Notes under the pieces: model-generated | What the model was told of the DNA's origin: nothing | The model's input: only the letters and a program-made list of their open reading frames with translations | Database searches by the model: none | Shown: piece by piece, positions 1-9,362 of the stretch | Layout of the letters: each line of letters starts with the position of its first letter | How positions within the stretch are numbered: the stretch's first letter is position 1 | Made by a program: the position numbers and the translations under genes | Origin: Ruminococcus flavefaciens FD-1 | GTDB lineage: Bacteria > Bacillota > Clostridia > Oscillospirales > Ruminococcaceae | Direction of reading: 5' to 3' | Assembly: GCA_000174895.1 (NCBI GenBank) | Contig: ACOK01000110.1 | Coordinates: forward strand, 1-64,000 | DNA length: 64,000 nucleotides

Positions 1-114
1 CCTCGACAGCCCCACCAATTTATGAAATATTATTCATATCCGTGAGCGAATGCGAACACAATAATTACGAATTACGCATTACGAATTACGAATTAATAAA
101 GAGGTATTTACATT
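1..114. other. Intergenic segment upstream of ilvD with a short iterated motif
   Basis: No gene is visible. Positions about 62-98 carry near-tandem copies of AATTACG and GCATTACG, a pattern that recurs before ilvA (about 4730-4745) and leuC (about 6360-6396). The ribosome binding site GAGGT lies at about 101-105, ahead of the ilvD ATG. The window starts inside this spacer, so any promoter lies outside or cannot be judged. Confidence 0.6.
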
Positions 115-1779
115 ATGAGCGATAATTTTTTCTGCGAGGGTGCGGATAAAGCCCCTCAGCGTTCACTTTTCAATGCACTGGGCATGACTAAAGAGGAAAT
201 GAAGCGTCCCCTCGTTGGTATCGTTTCTTCCTACAATGAGATCGTTCCCGGCCATATGAACATCGACAAGCTGGTCGAAGCCGTTAAGCTGGGTGTAGCT
301 ATGGGCGGCGGCACTCCTGTTGTTTTCCCTGCTATCGCTGTATGCGACGGTATCGCTATGGGTCACACAGGCATGAAGTACAGCCTTGTTACCCGTGACC
401 TTATTGCCGATTCTACAGAGTGTATGGCTCTTGCTCATCACTTCGACGCACTGGTAATGATACCTAACTGCGACAAGAACGTTCCCGGCCTGCTTATGGC
501 GGCTGCACGTATCAATGTTCCTACTGTATTCGTAAGCGGCGGCCCTATGCTTGCAGGCCATGTAAAGGGTAAGAAGACCTCTCTTTCATCCATGTTCGAG
601 GCTGTAGGCGCTTACACAGCAGGCAAGATAGACGAGGCTGAACTTGACGAATTCGAGAACAAGACCTGCCCTACCTGCGGTTCATGTTCGGGTATGTATA
701 CCGCTAACTCCATGAACTGCCTCACTGAGGTACTGGGTATGGGTCTCAGAGGCAACGGCACTATCCCTGCTGTTTACTCCGAGCGTATCAAGCTTGCAAA
801 GCAGGCAGGTATGCAGGTTATGGAACTCTACAGAAAGAATATCCGCCCTCTCGATATCATGACAGAGAAGGCTTTCCAGAACGCTCTCACAGCTGATATG
901 GCTCTTGGATGTTCCACAAACAGTATGCTCCATCTCCCTGCTATCGCCAACGAATGCGGCATAAATATCAACCTTGACATGGCTAACGAGATAAGCGCCA
1001 AGACTCCTAACCTCTGCCATCTTGCACCGGCAGGCCACACCTACATGGAAGACCTCAACGAAGCAGGCGGAGTTTATGCAGTTCTCAACGAGCTGAGCAA
1101 AAAGGGACTTATCAACACCGACTGCATGACTGTTACAGGCAAGACCGTAGGCGAGAATATCAAGGGCTGCATCAACCGTGACCCTGAGACTATCCGTCCT
1201 ATCGACAACCCATACAGTGAAACAGGCGGAATCGCCGTACTCAAGGGCAATCTTGCTCCCGACAGATGTGTTGTGAAGAGAAGCGCAGTTGCTCCCGAAA
1301 TGCTGGTACACAAAGGCCCTGCAAGAGTATTCGACAGCGAGGAAGAAGCTATCAAGGTCATCTATGAGGGCGGTATCAAGGCAGGCGACGTTGTTGTTAT
1401 CCGTTACGAAGGCCCTGCAGGCGGCCCCGGCATGAGAGAAATGCTCTCTCCTACATCAGCTATACAGGGTGCAGGTCTCGGCTCAACTGTTGCTCTAATC
1501 ACTGACGGACGTTTCAGCGGCGCTACCCGTGGTGCGGCTATCGGACACGTATCCCCCGAAGCTGTAAACGGCGGTACTATCGCATATGTCAAGGACGGCG
1601 ATATTATCTCCATCGACATACCGAATTACTCCATCACTCTTGAAGTATCCGACGAGGAGCTTGCAGAGCGCAAAAAGGCAATGCCTATCAAGCGCAAGGA
1701 GAACATCACAGGCTATCTGAAGCGCTATGCACAGCAGGTATCATCCGCAGACAAGGGCGCTATCATCAACAGGAAATAG
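115..1779 (+). CDS. ilvD: Dihydroxy-acid dehydratase
   Basis: IlvD dehydrates 2,3-dihydroxy-isovalerate and 2,3-dihydroxy-methylvalerate to the 2-keto acids that precede valine, leucine and isoleucine; it is a cytosolic Fe-S enzyme. The 554-residue length matches the family. The N-terminal half has the conserved NCDKNVPG segment (about residue 123) and [19 protein letters not shown] (about residues 185-203), which together hold the Fe-S ligand cysteines. The C-terminal half has the GPAGGPGM and TDGRFSG motifs. The ATG at 115 is preceded by GAGGT at a normal distance. It is the first gene of a same-strand run of branched-chain amino acid genes. Family assignment is secure. Confidence 0.97.
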   Translation: MSDNFFCEGADKAPQRSLFNALGMTKEEMKRPLVGIVSSYNEIVPGHMNIDKLVEAVKLGVAMGGGTPVVFPAIAVCDGIAMGHTGMKYSLVTRDLIADSTECMALAHHFDALVMIPNCDKNVPGLLMAAARINVPTVFVSGGPMLAGHVKGKKTSLSSMFEAVGAYTAGKIDEAELDEFENKTCPTCGSCSGMYTANSMNCLTEVLGMGLRGNGTIPAVYSERIKLAKQAGMQVMELYRKNIRPLDIMTEKAFQNALTADMALGCSTNSMLHLPAIANECGININLDMANEISAKTPNLCHLAPAGHTYMEDLNEAGGVYAVLNELSKKGLINTDCMTVTGKTVGENIKGCINRDPETIRPIDNPYSETGGIAVLKGNLAPDRCVVKRSAVAPEMLVHKGPARVFDSEEEAIKVIYEGGIKAGDVVVIRYEGPAGGPGMREMLSPTSAIQGAGLGSTVALITDGRFSGATRGAAIGHVSPEAVNGGTIAYVKDGDIISIDIPNYSITLEVSDEELAERKKAMPIKRKENITGYLKRYAQQVSSADKGAIINRK

Positions 1780-2056
1780 TTGACAGAAGCCAGAAAGCAG
1801 AAGGCAGTTATTAGTAGGGGACGGCGTCCACGACGTCCCGTGCCTTACGCAAAAACTATCACAAAACGGATCGTAGGGGCGCACAGTGTGCGTCCTCGGA
1901 TAAACAAATAATATCCGACAGAACATTGCAGGGGCGGATATCATCCGCCCGATAAAAGCGTGTAGGGAACGGCACCTCCGCCGTTCCACGATACCGCAAA
2001 TAAACCCGATGGAACGCCGGGGGCGGCGTTCCCTACAAACAAAAGGTCGTGAAAAT
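1780..2056. repeat. Modular palindromic repeat block A (between ilvD and leuB)
   Basis: The spacer contains no gene. It is built from four palindromic modules that recur in blocks B and C. The first is GGGACGGCGTCC..GACGTCCC (about 1815-1844). The second is GGGGCGCACAGTGTGCG (about 1872-1896). The third is GGGGCGGATATCATCCGCCC (about 1931-1950). The fourth is a GGAACGGC..GCCGTTCC type, seen at about 1964-1988 and again at about 2010-2036. Each could form a GC-rich hairpin in RNA. Confidence 0.75.
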
Positions 2057-3130
2057 ATGGAATTCAACATCGCATTGCTCAAAGGCGACGGAATAGGTCC
2101 CGAGATAGTGGAAAGCACTGTCAGGGTACTGGAAAAGACAGCTGAAAAGTTCGGACATAAATTCAACTTTACACCGTATCTCATCGGAGGCTGTGCCATT
2201 GACGCAACAGGCATCCCTCTCCCGCAGGAGACCATCGACGGCTGTCTCGCTTCCGACAGTGTGCTTCTCGGCGCTGTGGGCGGTCCGAAATGGGATGACC
2301 AGCCGGGAAACAACCGCCCCGAAAAGGCTCTCCTCGGTATCCGCTCGGCTCTGGGACTTTTCACCAATCTCCGCCCTGCACAGCTTTATCCCGCTCTCAG
2401 AAGCGCTTCTCCGCTGAAAGATGAGATAGTGGGCGACGGCTTCGATATCATGATAGTCCGTGAGCTGACAGGCGGCATCTACTTCGGCGACCGTGGCTAC
2501 CGTGAGGGAAAATACGGTCAGGAGGCTTACGACACCGAAGCCTACAGCGTCACTGAGATAGAGCGCATCGGCAAGGTCGCTTTCGAGACTGCAATGAAGC
2601 GAAACAAGAAGGTTTGCAGTATAGACAAGGCAAATGTTCTGGAATCTTCAAGACTGTGGCGAAAGACAATGCATGAACTGTCGGAGCAGTACCCAGAAGT
2701 CGAGTATTCCGATATGTTTGTAGATAATGCCGCTATGCAGCTGGTACGTGACCCGAAGCAGTTCGATGTTATCGTTACTTCAAATATGTTCGGCGATATC
2801 CTCTCAGACGAGGCATCGCAGATAACAGGCTCCATCGGTATGCTTGCTTCCGCATCTCTCGGCGCAGGCACAAGAGGTATGTATGAGCCTATTCACGGCA
2901 GCGCTCCCGATATCGCAGGTCAGAACAAGGCTAACCCTATCGCTACTATTCTCTCGGGCGCTATGATGCTCCGCTACTCATTCGGTCTCTCCGATGAGGC
3001 GGATGCTATTGAAAATGCGGTCAACAAGGTGCTTGATGCAGGTCACCGCACCGCCGACCTTATGGGTACTGCAAACGGTACTCCTCTTACCTGCACAGAA
3101 ATGACAGAAAAAATAATCGAGGTTTTATAA
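2057..3130 (+). CDS. leuB: 3-isopropylmalate dehydrogenase
   Basis: LeuB oxidises and decarboxylates 3-isopropylmalate to 2-oxoisocaproate in leucine synthesis, using NAD. The protein begins [18 protein letters not shown], the usual N-terminus, so I chose the ATG at 2057. An in-frame upstream start at 2009 would add 16 residues derived from the intergenic repeat. Visible motifs are [21 protein letters not shown] (substrate-loop region), a catalytic-type YS.TEIERI segment, the metal-binding DNAAMQL and [13 protein letters not shown] stretches, and [14 protein letters not shown] near the nucleotide site. The length of 357 residues is typical. The next gene starts on the base after the stop codon. 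Confidence 0.97.
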   Translation: MEFNIALLKGDGIGPEIVESTVRVLEKTAEKFGHKFNFTPYLIGGCAIDATGIPLPQETIDGCLASDSVLLGAVGGPKWDDQPGNNRPEKALLGIRSALGLFTNLRPAQLYPALRSASPLKDEIVGDGFDIMIVRELTGGIYFGDRGYREGKYGQEAYDTEAYSVTEIERIGKVAFETAMKRNKKVCSIDKANVLESSRLWRKTMHELSEQYPEVEYSDMFVDNAAMQLVRDPKQFDVIVTSNMFGDILSDEASQITGSIGMLASASLGAGTRGMYEPIHGSAPDIAGQNKANPIATILSGAMMLRYSFGLSDEADAIENAVNKVLDAGHRTADLMGTANGTPLTCTEMTEKIIEVL

Positions 3131-4324
3131 ATGAACGGCAAACTCCGGAAACTCAGACTTTCACTGGCTTCCATTTCAGTTTTCAGGAATATCCTTGCAG
3201 ATAATGCTGTATCCGAACTGAGAGAACTCCTGAATGCGGCTGAAAGCGGTGATACATCGCAGATAATCGACCATTACGGCAGATTCGTACATGAGCTGTA
3301 TGAGCGCAATGTCAACTTCAGCAAGTATCTGCTGAAGCTTGTGACCGAGGATGAGAACATCTATATCATCAGTCAGAGTCAGGACAGCGGCATCAGCAAA
3401 GCTATTGCAGAAGCGGCTGAAAATGAACTCCTTATATTGCAGGAACTTTCTCAGCTGACTCCCGAAGATATCGCTGATGAGATCGGCTACAGCGGCTATC
3501 TTCCGAAATGGGAAACAAGCGATCTCGACTTCATTGAGAAGTACCACAGATACGTTGGCGATGTGGATAAGCACGGCTACGGCAAATGGGCAAAGAGCGA
3601 TATGTTCATCTTCCGTGACGGCAGTATCGTCCCTGTAAAATCCCACGATACACAGAAGCTTTCCGAGCTTTACGGCTACGACATACAGCGCAATTCAGTC
3701 ATAAACAACACCCTTGCACTCATAAACGGCAAGCCTGCGCTGAATGCCCTTCTCTACGGCGACGCAGGCACAGGAAAGTCATCAACGGTCAAGGCCATCG
3801 TTAACGAGTATTCGCCGATGGGACTGCGCCTTATCGAGATAACCAAGGAACAGCTGCGGTACATTCCCGAGATAGTGGACGAGATAAGCGGCAATCCGCT
3901 GAAGTTCATAATCTTCATCGATGATCTCAGCTTCACCGCAGGCGAGGACAGCTTCGGCGCACTGAAAGCCACCCTTGAAGGCTCTGTTGCGGCAAATGCG
4001 GATAATATGGTCATCTATGCCACCAGCAACCGCCGCCACCTCATCAAGGAGACTTTTTCCGACCGTGAAGGCGACGATGTCCACCGCAACGACACTTTGC
4101 AGGAGACACTTTCCCTGTCGGCACGTTTCGGCCTGAGAGTAAATTTCAGCCGCCCCGACAAGAATTCCTACGTTGCCATAGCCTATGAGCTTGCAAAGAG
4201 CAAAGGCATAAACATAAGCGAAAAGGACATCGCTCTCAAAGCCGAGCAGTTCGCCATTTCATCAGGCAACGGCCGCTCTCCCCGTACAGCAAAACAGTTC
4301 GTGGAACAGCTTCTCTCCGAGTAG
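3131..4324 (+). CDS. DUF815-family AAA-type ATPase
   Basis: This is a 397-residue protein of the DUF815 (COG2607) ATPase family. A variable helical N-terminal half (about residues 1-200) precedes an AAA-like core. The core has a Walker A GDAGTGKSS at about residue 212, a Walker B-like FIIFIDDLSF at about residue 257, a sensor-1-like YATSNRRHL at about residue 297, and an arginine-rich GNGRSPRTA near the C-terminus. It abuts leuB (stop TAA, then ATG at 3131), so it is probably translated from the same message. The biochemical role of the family is not established, and its presence among leucine genes may only reflect operon hitch-hiking. Confidence 0.88.
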   Translation: MNGKLRKLRLSLASISVFRNILADNAVSELRELLNAAESGDTSQIIDHYGRFVHELYERNVNFSKYLLKLVTEDENIYIISQSQDSGISKAIAEAAENELLILQELSQLTPEDIADEIGYSGYLPKWETSDLDFIEKYHRYVGDVDKHGYGKWAKSDMFIFRDGSIVPVKSHDTQKLSELYGYDIQRNSVINNTLALINGKPALNALLYGDAGTGKSSTVKAIVNEYSPMGLRLIEITKEQLRYIPEIVDEISGNPLKFIIFIDDLSFTAGEDSFGALKATLEGSVAANADNMVIYATSNRRHLIKETFSDREGDDVHRNDTLQETLSLSARFGLRVNFSRPDKNSYVAIAYELAKSKGINISEKDIALKAEQFAISSGNGRSPRTAKQFVEQLLSE

Positions 4325-4812
4325 TTTTTAGTGCTCAGAGAACAGAAAGCAGTTATTAGTTTGTAGGGGCGCACAGTGTGCGCCCTCAGATAAACGTATA
4401 ACGCCCGTTATGTTATTGCAGGGACGGATATCATCCGCCTGATAAGCGTAGGGGACGGCGTCCTCGACGTCCCGTGCCTTACGCAAGAACTACCACAAAA
4501 CAGAGCGTAGGGGCGCACAGTGTGCGCCCTCAGATAAACGTATAATCCCCGTTATGATATTGCAGGGGCGGATATCATCCACCTGATAAGTGTAGGGGAC
4601 GGCGTCCTCGACGTCCCGTGCCTTACGCAAGAACTACCACAAAACAGAGTTCATCGTGGAACGGCGAGGGCGCCGTTCCCTACAATATTCTATCCTGCAA
4701 ATTCTGTTCCGTCCTGACATGGACACAACAATTACGCATTAAAAAGGTCGGTAATTGCCGTCCTTTATAATAAAATCCGGCTGAGATAATCAGCAGAAAA
4801 AGAGGTTTTTTT
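4325..4812. repeat. Modular palindromic repeat block B (upstream of ilvA)
   Basis: This 488-base spacer carries no gene. It holds two tandem copies, period about 144 bp, of the cassette GGGGCGCACAGTGTGCGCCC (about 4364 and 4508), GGATATCATCC (about 4425 and 4569) and GGGACGGCGTCCTCGACGTCCC (about 4450 and 4594). It ends in GGAACGGCGAGGGCGCCGTTCC at about 4659-4680. An AATTACGCATTA motif follows at about 4730. Closer to ilvA is a TATAAT at about 4766 and a small palindrome, GCTGA-GATAA-TCAGC, at about 4781-4795, which could belong to a promoter region. I see no T-box or recognisable riboswitch. Confidence 0.75.
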
Positions 4813-6015
4813 ATGCTTACCCTTGATAAAGTCTATCACGCAAGGTACATCTTAAAGCAGGTCATCAGGGAAACCGACGTAATACACGCACCCAAAATCA
4901 ATCCCGAGGCGGATATCTATCTGAAGACCGAGAACCTACAGATCACAGGCTCGTTCAAGGTCAGAGGCGCTTACTACCGTATGTCTCAGCTTTCCGATGA
5001 GGAAAAAGCCCGTGGAGTTATCGCCTGTTCAGCAGGCAACCACGCTCAGGGAGTGGCTCTCGCTGCCGCTAAAAACGGCATAAAGTCGCTGATATGCCTC
5101 CCCGACGGCGCTCCCATCTCAAAGGTAGAGGCTACCAAAAGCTACGGCGCAGAGGTGAATCTGGTCAAGGGCGTTTACGATGACGCTTATGCTGAGGCTC
5201 TCCGTCTGCGTGACGAAAAGGGCTACACCTTCATCCATCCTTTTGACGACGAGAACGTCATTGCAGGTCAGGGAACCATCGGTCTTGAGCTGCTTGAGCA
5301 GATACCTGACATGGACGCTGTTATCGTTCCTATCGGCGGAGGCGGACTCATTTCGGGAGTTGCATTCGCTATCAAGAACCTTGACCCGAGAATCAAGGTC
5401 TACGGCGTTCAGGCAGCAGGCGCTCCCAGTATGTACAACGCTGTCAGGGACGGTCAGATAGAGTGCCTCGAAAGCGTATCCACTATCGCTGACGGTATCG
5501 CTGTAAAAGCTCCCGGAGAGAACACTTTCAAGTATGTTTCCGAGTACGTGGACGAGATAGTTACCGTTACGGACGACGAGATATCTGCGGCTATTCTTGC
5601 TCTTATGGAACAGCAGAAACTTGTCACCGAGGGCGCAGGAGCAGTTCCCGTAGCAGCAGCGATGTTCAACAAAGTCCCCGTAAAAGGCAAAAAGACCGTA
5701 TGTCTGCTGTCAGGCGGAAACATCGACGTTACCATACTTTCCCGTGTAATCAAGCGTGGACTTCTCATGTCGGGACGCTCCTACTCAATGATGATAGAGC
5801 TTATCGACAAGCCCGGTCAGCTCATGGACGTTTCACGCATTATAGCCGAACTTGGCGGAAACGTCACATCCATCCACCACGAAAGAGCAAACGAAGGCTC
5901 AGCGGTAAACGGCTGCTACCTGAGAATAGTCCTCGAAACGAGAAACTATGAGCATATCGAAGCCATAAAGCAGGCTCTTGCAAAGGAAGGCTTCAAGGTG
6001 CTGAGCAGTAACTGA
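4813..6015 (+). CDS. ilvA: Threonine ammonia-lyase (threonine dehydratase)
   Basis: This PLP enzyme converts threonine to 2-oxobutyrate, the entry step to isoleucine. The PLP-binding lysine lies in GSFKVRGAYYR (about residues 46-56), followed by the ACSAGNHAQGVA substrate loop and the phosphate-binding IGGGGL at about residue 175. The last 75 residues (about 325-400) form an ACT-type regulatory domain, starting SMMIELIDKPGQLMDVSRII. At 400 residues it is the shorter one-ACT-domain form, often annotated as catabolic or biosynthetic TdcB/IlvA. The neighbouring ilvD and leu genes favour a biosynthetic role. The start at 4813 follows an AGAGG ribosome binding site. Confidence 0.94.
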   Translation: MLTLDKVYHARYILKQVIRETDVIHAPKINPEADIYLKTENLQITGSFKVRGAYYRMSQLSDEEKARGVIACSAGNHAQGVALAAAKNGIKSLICLPDGAPISKVEATKSYGAEVNLVKGVYDDAYAEALRLRDEKGYTFIHPFDDENVIAGQGTIGLELLEQIPDMDAVIVPIGGGGLISGVAFAIKNLDPRIKVYGVQAAGAPSMYNAVRDGQIECLESVSTIADGIAVKAPGENTFKYVSEYVDEIVTVTDDEISAAILALMEQQKLVTEGAGAVPVAAAMFNKVPVKGKKTVCLLSGGNIDVTILSRVIKRGLLMSGRSYSMMIELIDKPGQLMDVSRIIAELGGNVTSIHHERANEGSAVNGCYLRIVLETRNYEHIEAIKQALAKEGFKVLSSN

Positions 6016-6400
6016 TCTTGCAGTGATGACAGAGAGCAGAGAACAGAAAGCAGTTATCAGCCTGTAGGGGCTGCCTTTGGCGGTCCTCAGATAGCAATAA
6101 AATTTGTAGGGGACGGCGTCCTCGACGTCCCGTGCCTTACGAAAAACTACCACAAAACAGAGCGTAGGGGCGCACAGTGTGCGCCCTCAGATAAACGTAT
6201 AATCTCCGTTATGATATTGCAGGGGCGGATATCATCCGCCCTCTGATAACAATAGAATTTGCAGACGGCAACTTTTATCGGTTCATCGTGGAACGGCGAG
6301 GGCGCCGTTCCCTACAATATTCTATCCTGCAAATTCTGTTCCGTCCTGACAGGGACGCAATAATTACGAATTACGCATTACGCATTACGAATTAAAAAGT
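6016..6400. repeat. Modular palindromic repeat block C (upstream of leuC)
   Basis: No gene is visible. This is the third copy of the module set: GGGACGGCGTCC..GACGTCCC at about 6109-6130, GGGGCGCACAGTGTGCGCCC at about 6166-6187, GGGGCGGATATCATCCGCCC at about 6221-6240, and GGAACGGCGAGGGCGCCGTTCC at about 6291-6312. The module order and the linker text (for example CTACCACAAAACAGAG) match block B. An iterated ATTACGAATTACGCATT tract follows at about 6360-6396. Confidence 0.75.
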
Positions 6401-6442
6401 AACATTGCAAAGTTTTCCTATACTTGCAGCCTTGCAATGTTT
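6401..6442 (+). promoter_or_regulatory. Inverted repeat in the leuC leader
   Basis: AACATTGCAAAG (6401-6412) is mirrored by CCTTGCAATGTT (6430-6441), giving a hairpin or a two-fold protein site just upstream of the leuC ribosome binding site. A third TTGCAG lies in the loop. Related TTGCAA words occur between leuD and ridA (about 8244-8285). It could be a transcription-factor operator or an RNA element; the sequence alone does not decide. Confidence 0.4.
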
Positions 6443-6462
6443 AATATAAGGAAGTGAAAACT

Positions 6463-7731
6463 ATGGGTATGACAATGACTCAGAAGATACTTGCGGCTCA
6501 CGCAGGACTTGAAAAGGTGCAGGCAGGACAGCTTATCCTCGCTGACCTTGACCTTGTTCTCGGCAACGATATCACATCTCCTGTGGCTATCAAAGAGTTC
6601 GCAAAACTGGGAAAAGACAGCGTGTTTGACAAAAATAAGGTAACTATGGTCATGGACCACTTCGCTCCGAATAAGGACATAAAAGCGGCGGAGCAGTGTA
6701 AGATGTGCCGTGATTTCTGCGGCGAGAAAGAGATAACCCATTTCTATGATGTTGGAAAAATGGGCATAGAACACGCTCTGCTCCCCGAGAAAGGCCTTGT
6801 AACAGCCGGCAATGTTGTTATAGGTGCTGACTCCCATACCTGCACCTACGGCGCTCTGGGAGCGTTCTCAACAGGTGTGGGCTCAACGGATATGGCCTGC
6901 GGTATGGCAATAGGCAAGGCATGGTTCAAGGTGCCATCTGCTGTAAAGTTTGAGCTGAAAGGCTGCCTAAGACAATATGTTTCGGGCAAGGATGTCATAC
7001 TCCACATCATTGGAAAAATAGGCGTTGACGGCGCTCTCTACCGCTCTATGGAGTTCACAGGCGAGGGGCTGGCTTCACTGAACATGGCTGACCGTCTGTG
7101 TATCGCAAACATGGCTATCGAAGCAGGCGCTAAGAACGGCATATTTGAAGTGGACGACATCACCCTTGACTATATCAGAGAGCATGGCGGCGCTGAGCCT
7201 GTTATCTTCAAAGCTGACGATGATGCCGTATACGACGAGGTCATAACCATCGACCTTGACAATATCGAGCCTACTGTGGCTTTCCCTCATCTCCCTGAAA
7301 ACGCAAAGACATTCGATGAGATAGGCGATATAAAGATAGACCAGGTAGTTATCGGCTCATGCACGAACGGCCGCCTTGAAGACCTTGTGGCTGCCGCTGA
7401 TATCATGCGTGGACACAAATGCGCCGAGAATGTGCGTGTTATCATTATCCCTGCCACACAGCAGATATACCTTGATGCTATGGAAATGGGGCTGCTCAGG
7501 ACATTCATCGAGTGCGGTGCTGTTGTATCAACTCCTACCTGCGGTCCCTGTCTGGGCGGATATATGGGCATTCTCGCTGAGGGCGAACGTGCCGTTACCA
7601 CCACCAACCGCAACTTCGTGGGACGTATGGGACACGTGGGCTCTGAGGTCTACCTCGCAAGTCCTGCTACTGCCGCAGCAAGCGCAATTACAGGAAAAAT
7701 AACAAGTCCATGGGAGGTCATGAACTTATGA
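6463..7731 (+). CDS. leuC: 3-isopropylmalate dehydratase, large subunit
   Basis: LeuC carries the [4Fe-4S] cluster of isopropylmalate isomerase, which converts 2- to 3-isopropylmalate together with LeuD. The 422-residue length is that of the shorter homoaconitase-like large subunits. The Fe-S cysteines are visible in [11 protein letters not shown] (about residue 294) and [11 protein letters not shown] (about residues 355-365), with [13 protein letters not shown] at about residue 122. I chose the ATG at 6463 because AAGGAAG lies about 8-9 bases upstream; an in-frame GTG at 6454 would overlap that site. Its 3' end overlaps leuD by four bases (ATGA), a sign of translational coupling. Confidence 0.95.
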   Translation: MGMTMTQKILAAHAGLEKVQAGQLILADLDLVLGNDITSPVAIKEFAKLGKDSVFDKNKVTMVMDHFAPNKDIKAAEQCKMCRDFCGEKEITHFYDVGKMGIEHALLPEKGLVTAGNVVIGADSHTCTYGALGAFSTGVGSTDMACGMAIGKAWFKVPSAVKFELKGCLRQYVSGKDVILHIIGKIGVDGALYRSMEFTGEGLASLNMADRLCIANMAIEAGAKNGIFEVDDITLDYIREHGGAEPVIFKADDDAVYDEVITIDLDNIEPTVAFPHLPENAKTFDEIGDIKIDQVVIGSCTNGRLEDLVAAADIMRGHKCAENVRVIIIPATQQIYLDAMEMGLLRTFIECGAVVSTPTCGPCLGGYMGILAEGERAVTTTNRNFVGRMGHVGSEVYLASPATAAASAITGKITSPWEVMNL

Positions 7732-8222
7732 AATATACAGGAAATGTTATAAAGTACGGCGACAACGTTGATACGGACGTTATCATCCCTGCAAGATATC
7801 TCAATACCAGCGACCACAAGGAACTGGCTTCACACTGCATGGAGGATCTTGACAAGACTTTCGTGAGCCGTGTACAGCAGGGCGATATCATCACAGCAGG
7901 CCAGAATTTCGGCTGCGGCTCTTCCCGTGAACACGCTCCCATTGCAATAAAGGCAAGCGGAGTTTCTCTCGTGATCGCCAAAAGCTTTGCACGTATCTTC
8001 TACCGCAATTCAATAAATATCGGCCTCGCCATCGTGGAATGTCCCGAAGCTGTTGACGGCATAAGCGAAGGCGACAAAGTTGAAGCTGACCTGGACAGCG
8101 GTATCATACGCAACCTGACAACAGGCAAGGAATACAAGACCGAACCATTCCCGGAATTCGTTCAGAAGATAATCGAAAACGGCGGACTTATGCAGTCCAT
8201 CGCCAACGGTATAATCGCATAA
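7728..8222 (+). CDS. leuD: 3-isopropylmalate dehydratase, small subunit
   Basis: LeuD is the swivelling small subunit that completes isopropylmalate isomerase with LeuC. The 164-residue protein has the family landmarks [12 protein letters not shown] near the N-terminus and [13 protein letters not shown] at about residue 60, followed by [15 protein letters not shown]. The start ATG at 7728 overlaps the leuC stop and is preceded by GGGAGG at 7712-7717. An upstream in-frame start at 7710 is less likely because it lies before that ribosome binding site. Confidence 0.95.
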   Translation: MKYTGNVIKYGDNVDTDVIIPARYLNTSDHKELASHCMEDLDKTFVSRVQQGDIITAGQNFGCGSSREHAPIAIKASGVSLVIAKSFARIFYRNSINIGLAIVECPEAVDGISEGDKVEADLDSGIIRNLTTGKEYKTEPFPEFVQKIIENGGLMQSIANGIIA

Positions 8223-8311
8223 AATCCAAACCCAAAGGAAGGTTGCAACATTGCCTGTTCTTATAAACATGACATACTTGCAATCTTGGATATATAAAAG
8301 GAGAGATCATC

Positions 8312-8689
8312 ATGATAAAAATACACACAGAAAAAGCTCCCGCAGCTGTAGGCCCTTACTCACAGGCTATCGTCTCAAACGGCATGGTATATACCAGCGG
8401 ACAGATAGCTATCGACCCCACAACAAACACCGTAGAAGCTAAGACTATCGAAGAACAGACCGAACAGGTAATGAAAAATCTGGGCGCTGTCCTCGAAACA
8501 GCAGGCTCATCTTTCGAGAAAGCCGTAAAGACTACCTGCTTCCTTGCGGATATGAACGACTTTGCCGCTTTCAATGAGATATACGGCAGATACTTCACAT
8601 CCCTTCCTGCAAGAAGCTGTGTCGCCGTAAAGACACTCCCCAAGGGCGTTCTCGTCGAAGTAGAAGTCATCTCCGAAAGCACACTCTGA
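8312..8689 (+). CDS. ridA: RidA/YjgF family enamine/imine deaminase
   Basis: RidA hydrolyses reactive 2-aminoacrylate and 2-aminocrotonate released by PLP enzymes such as threonine dehydratase, protecting other PLP enzymes. The 125-residue protein shows the family pattern: AAVGPYSQAI at the N-terminus, YTSGQIAIDP, and the C-terminal RSCVAVKTLPKGVLVEVEVI with the conserved arginine. AAGGAGAG precedes the ATG. Its place downstream of ilvA and leuCD makes functional sense, since IlvA makes the toxic enamine. The family assignment is firm; membership of the RidA subgroup rather than an Rid2-7 paralogue is inferred from context. Confidence 0.92.
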   Translation: MIKIHTEKAPAAVGPYSQAIVSNGMVYTSGQIAIDPTTNTVEAKTIEEQTEQVMKNLGAVLETAGSSFEKAVKTTCFLADMNDFAAFNEIYGRYFTSLPARSCVAVKTLPKGVLVEVEVISESTL

Positions 8690-8690
8690 G

Positions 8691-8896
8691 CATAAATAAA
8701 CTGCCCTGCTAAAGTTGCAAAAATAAAGCAACTGTAACCGTGGTACTCATATAGCAGTTTTATATGTATTTATCGGGGGAAAACCTTTCTGAGGAAAGGT
8801 TCTTCCCCCGTACCCTTTTTCAAAAGGGTTTCCCTCAATAGACACGCATAAAGTTGCTGTAAGAGTACCACGGTTAGCAGGGCAGTTATTATTTAT
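8691..8896. repeat. Long interrupted inverted repeat with nested hairpins between ridA and rlmH
   Basis: The left arm CATAAATAAACTGCCCTGCT (8691-8710) plus TAACCGTGGTACTC (8735-8748) is mirrored on the right by GAGTACCACGGTTA (8863-8876) plus AGCAGGGCAGTTATTATTTA (8876-8895). The left arm is interrupted by a small hairpin, GTTGC..GCAAC (8714-8732). The centre holds two more hairpins: CGGGGGAA..TTCCCCCG at 8774-8810 and ACCCTTTT..AAAAGGGT at 8812-8829. The right arm includes the rlmH stop codon. It may act as a bidirectional terminator for the convergent genes, or be a small inserted element. Confidence 0.7.
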
Positions 8897-9362
8897 GGTA
8901 CTTACCGCCGGTGGATATCTGGAAGGCACGGTATATCTGTTCAAGGAGCATAACTCTTGCAAGCTGGTGGGGGAAGGTCATTTTGGACATGGAAAGTTTA
9001 AGGTCTCCCATAGCTTTTATTTCGGGGGCGAGGCCGAATGAACTGCCGATTATAAATGTGACGGTGCTCTGTCCGTTTACGCCTGCCTCGGTTATTTTCT
9101 CCGATAATTCGGGACTTGTGAGCTGTCTGCCCTCGATGCACATTGGAACTATCATTCCCTTTGCATAGCGCTTTATCTGTTCGGCCTCCTTTGCAAGTGC
9201 AGCAGTTATCTCTTTGTCGGACGGATTATCGCTGAGTCTGCATTCGTCCAGTTCGTGGAGCTCGAAAGTGCAGTATCTTCCCAGCCTTTTTATGTATTCA
9301 GCGCAGGCGTTTCTGAGGTAATCCTCTTTAAGCTTGCCTATGACAATGAGTTGAATGGTCAT
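8889..9362 (-). CDS. rlmH: 23S rRNA (pseudouridine1915-N3)-methyltransferase
   Basis: RlmH is a SPOUT-class enzyme that methylates pseudouridine 1915 in helix 69 of 23S rRNA. The 157-residue size is standard. It starts MTIQLIVIGKLKEDYL and ends with KMTFPHQLARVMLLEQIYRAFQI and a terminal GGKYHK, close to the usual C-terminal YHK/YHR. The SAM-binding knot loop TFIIGSSFGLAPEI lies at about residue 104. It overlaps the upstream hydrolase gene by one base (TGATG), so the two are probably co-translated. Confidence 0.96.
   Translation of the reverse strand: MTIQLIVIGKLKEDYLRNACAEYIKRLGRYCTFELHELDECRLSDNPSDKEITAALAKEAEQIKRYAKGMIVPMCIEGRQLTSPELSEKITEAGVNGQSTVTFIIGSSFGLAPEIKAMGDLKLSMSKMTFPHQLARVMLLEQIYRAFQISTGGKYHK

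Noticed and set aside
4325..4812. T-box or amino-acid attenuator before ilvA
   Set aside because: No T-box bulge sequence and no leader peptide with runs of Ile, Val or Leu codons were seen; the hairpins belong to the repeat modules.
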